Positions 56,563-64,000 of a DNA stretch of 64,000 nt are shown piece after piece. This stretch comes from Eleusine coracana subsp. coracana (lineage: Eukaryota; Streptophyta; Magnoliopsida; Poales; Poaceae). The number at the start of each line of letters is the position of its first letter. Position 1 is the first letter of the stretch. The notes under the pieces are model-generated. The model worked only from the letters and a program-made list of their open reading frames with translations, made no database searches and was not told where the DNA came from. Made by a program: the position numbers and the translations under genes. Where the stretch lies: the NCBI GenBank assembly GCA_032690845.1, contig CM064429.1, forward strand, positions 15,346,569-15,410,568, in the 5' to 3' direction.

Positions 56563-56736
56563 TTCTTGAATTCCTTTAGTTTTTCATTCTATTTCACGGC
56601 ATTCGTCCCGAGAGAGATACTTTCCTTCCCCTAATGTCGGGAAATAATCTTCATTAAAGATACAATCAGCGAAGCGAGCCGTGTGTAGATCTCTAGTGGA
56701 TGGCTCTAAATACTTGATTATAAATGCACTTTCATA

Positions 56737-57282
56737 TCAAACATAAACTCCGAGTTTCCGTTGTGCACCCATTGCAGTTCGCTGAGTCGGAGGGATAGGG
56801 ACATACACAGCACATCCAAATCTCCGTAAGTGAGAAACATTTGGTATTGTACCACGCACCATTGCTAATGGTGATTCTTCATGTGTAGCAGATGGCCTCA
56901 ATTGAATTAATGCTGCTACGTGCAACACTGCATGCCCCCAACAAGAGGTAGGCAATAAGCAATTCTGTAATAATGGTCATGCTATCAACTTGATTCTCTT
57001 AATTAATGATTCTGCAAGGCCATTTTGTGTATGCACGTGTGGTACAGAGTGTTCCACTTTGATGCCCAGGCTCATATAGTCATTAAAAACCTTCGAGGTA
57101 AATTCTCCGGCATTATCCATCCTGATGGATTGAATTCTTTGATCCAGAAAATTGGTTTTCAATTGTATGATCTGAGTTATCAATCGTGTAAACGCATGGT
57201 TTCTAGTACATAATAAACATACATGACTCCACTTCGAGGAAACATCAATCAACACCATGAAGTACCGAAAAGGTCCTGACAT
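56737..57282 (-). pseudogene. Copia integrase core
   Basis: The segment MSGPFRYFMVLIDVSSKW is followed by the second acidic block (QSIRMDNAGEFTSKVF, 57097-57120) and the HTQNGLAESLIKRI block of the rve core. A stop near 56976 separates the C-terminal part (LRPSATHEESPLAMVRG, FGCAVYVPI). Integrase inserts the DNA copy into the genome. Confidence 0.9.
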
Positions 57283-57315
57283 GGGGTTAATTGGTCCACA
57301 TATGTCTCCTTGAAT

Positions 57316-57654
57316 TCATTCAAGGAATTCCATCAATTCTGCTTGAATCTTAAGCTTTGAGGGTCGAGTGATGAGCTTCCCTTTTGCACATGCAACACAC
57401 AAAAAATCTTCTTGATTTGGGAAATCTTTTGTCTTCAAGTTGTGACCATTCGAATTCTTCGTGATTCTTTGCATCATGTTGAGGCCTGGATGACCAAGTT
57501 TATCATGCCATGTTCGATAGGCTTCTTGGTTGCTAAATACGGTCTTGAACACAGCAAACTCTTTGTGTGGTTTAACATAAGTATAGTACATGCTTTCTTT
57601 AATGGTTGGAAAACTTTCGACAATAGTCTTGTGATCTCCATCCTTCTTGGTCAT
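57316..57654 (-). pseudogene. Copia GAG-pre-integrase (zinc-binding) domain
   Basis: The frame has WHDKLGHPGLNMMQRI, followed by LCVACAKGKLITRPSK, giving the His-His-Cys-Cys site (HxxxxH...CxxC). It lies between protease and the integrase core in the same reading direction. Confidence 0.9.
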
Positions 57655-57666
57655 AATGAGACATTC

Positions 57667-58032
57667 TTAGCCTTTATCATCATTGATTTCTACGTGAAAA
57701 CCATTTGCACAGATGTCCTTGAAGCTTAACAATGTCCGAGTAGACTCGGGATAAAGCAATGCTTCATGGATTACTAGCCGCGTACTATTCGGTAGGACGA
57801 TTGTGGCCCTGCCTATGCCAACAATCCTAGTGTCATTGCCAATGACAGTAGTTATATCTCCGTCATACTTTCGAAGTGTTTGGAAATAACTAGTGTCCCT
57901 TAGAACAGTAGCGGTAGTGCCACTGTCTACGAGACAGAGCTCCTCTTGAATAGTCATGTTCTCGACGATTCTGTAATTAATACAATAATGTATAATCAAC
58001 AGAAATAATAATGCAAACAATTTCTGCACCAA
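57667..58032 (-). pseudogene. Copia aspartic protease
   Basis: The frame contains the active-site LCLVDSGTTATVLRD (about 57912-57960) and flap-side VIGNDTRIVGIGRATIVLP. It begins with a leader without a clear Gag zinc knuckle. Gag itself is not found between here and 58194. Confidence 0.88.
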
Positions 58033-58194
58033 TATGATATATTAATGATAAAATATCTTCTCTTCATGAGATTACATAAATAAACCACTTCTAAAAACTT
58101 AATGCACCCCTATTACTAATGCTTAATTCTAATGGAGAACTTTTGATTCTAAGTAGTCTGCGAGACTAGTGAGAATCTCCATGCAGGTCCTCCT

Positions 58195-59294
58195 TGTTGG
58201 TGGTTTCTAGATGCCCATTTTATCTACCAAAAACGGATGTTTTGTGTCTTAATTTGGTGGTTTGGACTAACAATTAACCCTATATTGGCATATATTTGTA
58301 GTTGTTCTATTTTGGATGTAATCGTAAGAAACAGGTGTAAAAAAGGGCAATTATGGATAAAGAGCTGAAGAGTAACGAAGATGGGCCAAATTCAGAGCCG
58401 CGCCGATCGGCGCGACCCATGCGCCGATCGGCGCAGGAGGAAAAGTTGACTAAAATATGATCCGGTCCAGGAAAGACGAAGGCCCAGCCTAGTATGAGTC
58501 AGAGTCGGTGAAAGTTGACCTAATCCCGTTGAGTATAAAAGGAAGATAATTATCAAGAGCCAAGACGACCAAGGGGAGACGGCGATCGCAAGAACCAGTT
58601 ATTAAAACTAGGGTTCCAGGATAGTGGCGGTGGAGGTTCGTCAACACCGACGAGATCCACCAGAAGGGAGGTCACGTCGATCGGCGCAACGCTTGCGCCG
58701 ATCGGCTCGGGCGCGTTCCAGCGCTATTTCTCACCCCTCTGCTATGTCTAGCAGAAGGATGAGTGAGTAGTCTCATATTCTCTTCTCTGGTGCGGGGATC
58801 TGGTCATGTAACTCTCATGCTTGTTGATACTCTCTCGATGAATTTAATCTATGTGATGAACTTATTGCACATCTATCTATCCTTTTTATTAGTGTATCGG
58901 CCAATACACTTTTGCCTATTACATAGTGCAAGAAACCAGTGGGGAGCTAATAGTCTCTGTAGTGACAGCCAGGGTGAACGAAACCACCATGTCTTGTAGA
59001 ATATTAGATTCATCACTTGAGTTGATAAGAATAAGGTTGCATGCTAGTGAACCAATCCTAAGGAGAGAATCCTTCATTATCCTGTTGCCTCTTCAATAAC
59101 ATTCACCTTCCACTTTCTCACCATCATCATTCACACCAACCAACTCATTGCAATCTGTTAGTAACCCTTTAATAGTATTAGTTCCGCTCGTTCCCTGTGG
59201 ATTCGATAACCTTGGAATACTCTGAGGGAAAAAGAGCTACAACTGTACACCGTCCTCTTGCGGTATATAAGTGGGTGCGTAGATACGACCAACA
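58195..59294 (+). repeat. 5' LTR of the Athila-like element (1100 bp)
   Basis: The LTR starts TGTTGGTGGTTTCTAG and ends ACGACCAACA. It contains two palindromic pairs built on gccgatcggc (58398-58434 and 58677-58710). Its partner LTR lies outside the window, but the family is confirmed by the inverted copy at 37471-38571. Confidence 0.92.
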
Positions 59295-59305
59295 AGCCCT
59301 TTTTC

Positions 59306-59355
59306 TGGCGCCGTTGCCGGGGAACAAGCCCTTTTTCTGGCGTCGTTGCCAGGGA
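59306..59355 (+). other. Tandemly duplicated primer-binding site
   Basis: Two 32-bp units (59292-59323 and 59324-59355) each hold a primer site. The first (59306-59323) is the intact tggcgccgttgccgggga. The second (59338-59355) has two mismatches. The intact copy lies nearer the LTR, 11 bases inside. Confidence 0.85.
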
Positions 59356-59448
59356 ACAAGCCAGTTCTTTTACTATTAATATTTTACTAACGTCTAATCC
59401 TCTCTTTTCTAGTTGTTTTCGTTTTTGTGTTTTGTGTGAATTTTTAGG

Positions 59449-60513
59449 ATGAGTACGACAGGACCTTCTCGGACACTCAGGGAACTTTCTCTACCATCTC
59501 CAGACGTGCTAGTGCCTCAACCCTCAGATGAGAAGGCCACGACCTCCTCGTATGTGTTGAACCCCATTATCATTAGCATGGCTGAAGCAAACAAATTCTT
59601 TGGAGCGAAAGAGGAGAACCCGTATACTCATTTACAAGATTTGGAGGCACTTTGCCATACATTCCATCATGAAGGAGTACCTCGGGATCTTTATAGGTGG
59701 CTGCTTTTCCCATTCTCTTTGGGAGGAAAAGCCAAAGAGTGGCACAAGGCAACATCTCGAGAAGCAAAAGGTAAGTGGAGTGAGTTAGTTGAAATTTTTT
59801 GTCTCCACTATTTTCCTTTGCCAAAGGTGCAGAAGTTGAGAAGGGAAGTGGTGAACTTCTTACAAGAAGATGAAGAATCTCTCGCGGAAGCCTGGACGTG
59901 TTTTCAAACGTTGTTGAAACAAGGACCTGACCTTGGCATTGATGAGAATATGTGCGCTCAAACCTTCTACATGGCCATAAACAAGGAATCGAGGATGCAT
60001 TTGGACGGATCGGCCGGAGGAAGTTTTCTGAGATTAACAGCCAAGGTAGGGATCGAATTGTTAGACAAAATTGCCGAGAATGAAGCTTTGCACAAGCATT
60101 GGGAAGAATATTTAGAACCAAATCGACAATGCCCAGAAGTTATGAAGAAGGAAGAGTCGCCAGCTGAACAGATCTTGATGTCCGAGAGAAGATCAATGAT
60201 TACTTCGGGGCAATTTTAAGAAATAGAGCCTGTCGGACTCACCTCTGTGGGTCTGACGTGTGCGCCGATCGGCGCAGTCTCTGAGCCGATCGGCGCAGCC
60301 GTGACAACAGGAGGACCGATCACCCTGACGACTCTGCCAAGTAACAAGGATTATACCAAGATAGAAATTGCGATTCTGGACAACCACCTAAAGGAATTTG
60401 AAGGAAAGTTTGCTAAACTGAAGGGGAATAGAACATTGGCGAATGCTAAACCACTTGATGACTTTGAGCCGATGGACTGGATTCCCATTGATTTTTTCAC
60501 AGGAATTGCTTAA
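59449..60513 (+). pseudogene. Gag of the Athila-like element with one in-frame stop
   Basis: The retrotrans_gag core (WLLFPFSLGGKAKEWH, then FCLHYFPLPKVQKLRREVVN, and HLDGSAGGSFLRLT) is followed by a TAA at 60217-60219. The same frame then continues to 60513 (DYTKIEIAILDNHLKEFEGK). Pol begins in another frame. A palindromic pair of the family motif (60262-60299) lies just after the stop and is translated as CAPIGAVSEPIGA. Confidence 0.85.
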
Positions 60514-63037
60514 TATGAGAAGATCCTTCAGTCCGCAAGACGCCTTCGAAGCCGGAATTGAGAATAATTTCCCAAGTAATCGCCTCAAGTCGGAAGTTTT
60601 CGATCAAGAGATTATTGGGAGAGTTTTAGGGAAGCTTTACAAGGATGATATAGAGCTTGATGGAACAGAGGTGAAACAAGCAAAGAGATTGCTAGACAGT
60701 TGCTTGGAGCCATCCCCCTACGAAGGATTATGTGGTGTGTATGCTGTAGGAGTCACTGAAGAGGAAAAAGAAGAACCATACATACCCTGTGAGATATCGG
60801 GAAAGAAATTTCCGAAAGCCTTGTGTGACTTTGGCTCTCGTGTCAGCTTGATGACTTACGATGCATTCATGAGCATGCCTTATGAAACTCAACAGCGGCT
60901 GATGGGGACTGAACTTGAGCTGATCATGGCGGATGGTAGGAAAACCAAGCCACTGGGAGTGATCAAGAATGTCGAAATTGAGATCAGCTTGAAAACAATG
61001 CCGGTAGATTTCTTCGTTCTAGACAATAAGGAAACTGGGGTTGAAGATATCATTCTGGGAAGGCCATTCCTAAGATTAGTACAAGCTGTTCTGGATGCTG
61101 GGAAAGGTCAAATCACGCTACACATGGGAGAGGAAGAAGTGCAATTTCAATTTAATGATCCGTCTCATCAAGACTCTTCTTGCTATCAGGAATTCTGCCC
61201 AGAGGAAGACGAGAGGATAGGGATGGATATGGGAGACCCACTGGACCACATCATGTATGAAGCTGACAAGTGTACTGCCAGCGCTGATCGGCGCGACCCT
61301 TGCGCCGATTGGCTCAGTCATACTGACAACGTCGATCGGCGCGACCCTTGCGCTGATCGGCTCATTCATACTGGCAGCGCCGATCGGCGCGTCCCTTGCG
61401 CCGATCGGCTCAACCAGGAAAATCCTGATTTTGAACCTCTCCGGGAGTTGGATCCAGACGAAGCGCCAGAAGTGGAACAAAAGGAACTTCTGAAGGAGCT
61501 ATGCTATGAATATCTAGGAAATAATAGAACTTATCCAGTTATTGTGAACAATGCCCTAACGAAAGAAGAAACAGAGAGGCTTCTTGTTGTGCTCAAAAGG
61601 TATAAGAAGGCCATTGGTTACACATTGGATGACATCAACGGAATCAGCCCCGCATTTTGCACCCACAAGATTAACTTGGAGGAGAATACTAAACTAGTGG
61701 TTGAAGGGATGCGAAGGTTGAAGGAATCAATGAAGCCGGTGGTTAAAAAGGAGATTTTGAAGCTACTTAATGCAGGTATGATCTACCCTGTTGCTGATAG
61801 TGAATGGGTTAGTCCAATGCATTGTGTGCCCAAGAAAGGAGGGTTGACAGTAGTGCCTAACGAGAACAATGAGTTGATCCCTCAAAGGACTGTAACTGGA
61901 TGGAGAATGTGCATAGATTATAGAAGCTTGAACAAAGTGACAAAGAAAGATCACTATCCTCTTCCGTTCATTGATGAGATGCTTGAAATATTAGCAAGGA
62001 ATTCATACTTTTGTTATTTGGATGGATATAGTGGTTTCTTTCAAATACCGGTAAGACCAGAAGATCATCAAAAAACTACTTTTACTTGCCCTTTTGGGAC
62101 ATATGCATATAGAAGGATGCCATTTGGTCTTTGCAACGCGCCTGCAACATTTCAAAGATGCATGAATGCAATATTCGCTGAATTCATAGAAGATATTATA
62201 GAGGTATTTATGGATGACTTCTCCGTACATGGTGCTGATTTTGGTAGCTGTTTGGAGATTTTGAAGAAGGTTTTGAAAAGGTGTGTTGAATGCGACTTAG
62301 TTCTTAATTGGGAGAAGTGTCACTTCATGGTAACAGAAGGGATAGTACTTGGTCATGTCATATCTAAAAGAGGGATAAAGGTTGATAAGGCAAAGGTATC
62401 TACAATTGAGAAATTACCTCCCCCTATTGATCTTATAACTTTGAGGAGTTTTTTTGGACATGCCAACTTCTATCGCAGATTTGTTAAGGATTATTTGAAG
62501 ATTGCTAAACCCCTGACAGAATTGTTAAAAAAAGATACAGAATTTGTTATGGACGAGGAAAGACTCTTGGCCTTCAGAAGATTAAAGGAAGTTCTATGCT
62601 TTGCACCTGTTATGCAGCCACCTGATTGGTGTCTACCTTTTGGAATTATGTGTGATGCAAGTGACTATGCAGTTGGAGCTGTTCTTGGACAACGGAAGGA
62701 AGGTAAAGTGCATGCTATTTATTATGCTAGCAAAACTATGAATAAGGTGCAAATAAATTATACAACAACTGAGAAGGAGATGCTAGCTGTTATATTTGCT
62801 TTTGAGAAGTTTAGATCCTACATTCTAAATTCTAAGGTGATCGTATATACTGATCATGCTGCTATAAGATACTTGGTTTCAAAGAAGGAGTCTAAACCTC
62901 GGTTAATGCGATGGGTATTGATGCTGCAAGAATTTGATTTGGAGATAAGAGATAAGAAAGGAGTAGAAAATTCTATAGCAGATCATTTATCTCGTCTTGA
63001 ATCACCATCTACTGAGCCAATAAGAGATGAAATGTGA
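60443..63037 (+). pseudogene. Pol of the Athila-like element: protease, RT, RNase H
   Basis: The 864-codon frame carries a protease (CDFGSRVSLMTYDAF, then IILGRPFLRL) and a linker with three 48-bp repeats. RT follows (CIDYRSLNKVTKKDHYPLP, FCYLDGYSGFFQIPV, MPFGLCNAPATFQ, and catalytic FMDDF at 62207-62221). RNase H comes last (GIMCDASDYAVGAVLGQR, YASKTMNKVQINYTTTEKE, YTDHAAIRYL). The gag frame differs from the pol frame by one base. The long intact RT/RNase H makes this the best-preserved pol in the window. It ends at a TGA (63035-63037), but the same frame continues beyond. Confidence 0.92.
61274..61417 (+). repeat. Three in-frame 48-bp tandem repeats in the pol linker
   Basis: Units at 61274-61321, 61322-61369 and 61370-61417 each contain two gccgatcggc-type palindromes and translate as 16-residue repeats of the form ..ADRRDPCADRL... 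They lie between the protease and RT domains. Confidence 0.9.
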
Positions 63038-63832
63038 CAAGAGCAGTTGTTTGCCGCATTTGATCCTAGAGAGAACTAGATGATGGATATTGTCAAAGGT
63101 TTCAAGGGACAAACTGATCTGATGAACAAGAACACAAGGAAAAGAGTTAAGAGTGAAATGAGAAAATTTATATGGGCCGACCCATATAAATTTTCTCATT
63201 GCGAGGATGGAGCAGTACGGAGATGTGTACCCAAAGAAGAAAGAGCAAGCATTTTGGCAAAATGTCATTCTTCAGATTATGGGGGACATTAAGGCTACTT
63301 CAGAACACAGGCAAAGGTATGGGCAAGTGGATTCTATTGGCCTACCATGCATGAAGATGCAAAAAGTTATGTTGCAACATGTGTTCAATGCCAACGAATA
63401 GGGAATGTTAACAATAGGAATGCAATGCCTCTTAAGTACAATCTTCAAGTCGATATCTTTGATGTTTGGGGTATGGATTTTATGGAACCCTTTGTGAATT
63501 CTCATAGTTTCGAGTATATATTGGTCCCCGTTGATTATGTCTCCAAGTGGGTCGAAGCAATGGCATGCAAGGCTAACACTACAAGAGAATCAAGGAGTAT
63601 ACTTCAAGAGCAGATATTTCCTAGGTACAGAGTACCGAGGATAATAATTACAGATGGAGGATCCTATTTTACAGGAGGAGAATTTGCTAGATTTTTAACC
63701 AAATCTGGAGTTGAACATAGAATTGGAACAACATACCATCCCCAGACAAATGGACAAACAGAAACTTCAAATAAGCAATTAAAGGGAATTCTGCAGAAGA
63801 TTTTACAAAGGAAGGAAAAGATTGGGCCATGA
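63038..63832 (+). pseudogene. Integrase of the Athila-like element, same frame as pol, broken by stops
   Basis: The pol frame goes on after the TGA at 63035 and is stopped again at 63077 (TAG) and 63290 (TAA). The zinc-binding part is KCHSSDYGGH...YVATCVQCQR. The DDE core follows as VWGMDFMEPF, IIITDGGSYFTGGEFARF and HPQTNGQTETSNKQLKGI. At about 63815-63830 a one-base shift moves the continuation (WAMKLNGALWAYRTAFKTPI) into another frame, which runs to the window end. A 20-bp palindrome lies in it at 63157-63200. Confidence 0.9.
63157..63200. repeat. Perfect hairpin within the integrase coding region
   Basis: The arms 63157-63176 and 63181-63200 are exact inverted repeats of 20 bases around the 4-base centre ccga. 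The sequence also codes (…MRKFIWADPYKFSHC…) for part of the integrase zinc-binding region. Confidence 0.95.
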
Positions 63833-64000
63833 AGCTTAATGGAGCATTATGGGCATATAGGACGGCATTCAAGACACCAATTAGTATGACACCGTATCAA
63901 TTCATCTATGGGAAATCGTGTCACCTACCGGTGGAATTGGAACATAAGGCTTATTGGGCTATAAAAGAGATGAATCTGGATCTTGATGCCGCTGGCATGA
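63833..64000 (+). pseudogene. Integrase C-terminal part of the Athila-like element (partial)
   Basis: The frame-shifted continuation contains NGALWAYRTAFKTPISMTPY, QFIYGKSCHLPVELEHKAYW and AIKEMNLDLDAAGM, the conserved segment after the DDE core. It is cut by the window end. Confidence 0.85.

Larger units (their letters stand above)
53844..58194 (-). mobile_element. Ty1/copia element, minus strand, 3' LTR to protease
   Basis: Domains read in copia order on the minus strand: protease, GAG-pre-integrase, integrase, linker, RT, RNase H, purine tract, 3' LTR. Gag and the 5' LTR would lie to the right but are separated by the Athila-like element inserted at 58195. Several stops show that the element is no longer fully coding. 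Confidence 0.92.
58195..64000 (+). mobile_element. Athila-like Ty3/gypsy element, plus strand, 5' LTR to integrase (runs out of window)
   Basis: The 1100-bp 5' LTR is followed by a duplicated tRNA-Asp-type primer site, gag, and pol with protease, RT, RNase H, zinc-binding region and integrase core. The C-terminal wording (PYQFIYGKSCHLPVELEHKA at about 63890) fits Athila-type elements. The element is inserted in a copia element at 58195. It has at least four in-frame stops and two frameshifts in the visible part. An LTR of the same family lies inverted at 37471-38571. Confidence 0.9.

Noticed and set aside
59292..59355. Duplicated unit as a possible tRNA gene
   Set aside because: Only the 3'-end complement of a tRNA is present (the primer site), with no cloverleaf.
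1..64000. CRISPR arrays, bacterial operons, ribosomal RNA or ordinary tRNA genes
   Set aside because: None seen. Repeats are tandem or dispersed retroelement motifs, not spaced unique-spacer arrays, and the only tRNA-like sequence is the SINE.

Overview
The window looks like about 64 kb of nuclear DNA from a grass (Poaceae). The evidence is nested LTR retrotransposons, Mutator-type and Stowaway-type MITEs, a tRNA-derived SINE, retroelement leaders with a tRNA-Asp-type primer site, and two intron-containing host genes with GC-rich first exons. The species cannot be named from sequence alone. Only two ordinary host genes are supported: an R-SNARE of the VAMP72 group (43892-46175, +) and the cytosolic Fe-S assembly WD40 protein CIAO1/CIA1 (47349-51228, -). 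They face each other tail to tail in a gene island of about 8 kb. Nearly everything else is mobile DNA.

Region 1-20293 is a stack of insertions. The oldest layer is a Ty1/copia element on the minus strand, with its 5' LTR at 18494-20293 and its gag running leftwards. Its gag is split at 11080/17555 by a 6.5-kb non-autonomous Ty3/gypsy element (11081-17554, +) flanked by the 5-bp duplication TCATC. The gag is cut again at 10616 by the 3' LTR (9593-10615) of a second gypsy element, probably of the Tat lineage. Between its missing pol and that LTR, this second element carries an antisense, seven-exon plant-mobile-domain (PMD) gene (9325-6021) and two smaller antisense units. A second copy of the non-autonomous element (1-4981, minus strand, cut by the window edge) is inserted into the last of these units. 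The two non-autonomous copies encode an identical 445-residue Gag and a protease domain but no RT, RNase H or integrase. They must therefore be mobilised by an autonomous relative. The Athila-like element at the right end uses the same type of primer site.

Region 20294-43700 holds decayed repeats: a gypsy 3' end (20294 to about 21960), a Mutator-type MITE (21987-22505), a GC-rich stretch and exon-like fragments near a Helitron-type helicase remnant (about 27900-28170), a decayed copia element (29196 to about 33300), a decayed plant-transposon ORF (34530-36002) interrupted by a copia LTR piece with a 25-G tract, an antisense decayed ORF (36540-37200), an LTR-in-LTR junction at 37470/37471, a (TA)n microsatellite and a Stowaway-type MITE.

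Region 51229-64000 holds a probable Tourist-like MITE, AT-rich intergenic DNA, a copia element on the minus strand (3' LTR 53844-54079; RNase H/RT, integrase, GAG-pre-integrase and protease to 58032), and an Athila-like gypsy element on the plus strand. That gypsy element is inserted into the copia element at 58195 and runs out of the window through its integrase. It has a 1.1-kb LTR, a duplicated primer-binding site, gag, and protease-RT-RNase H-integrase with a few stops.
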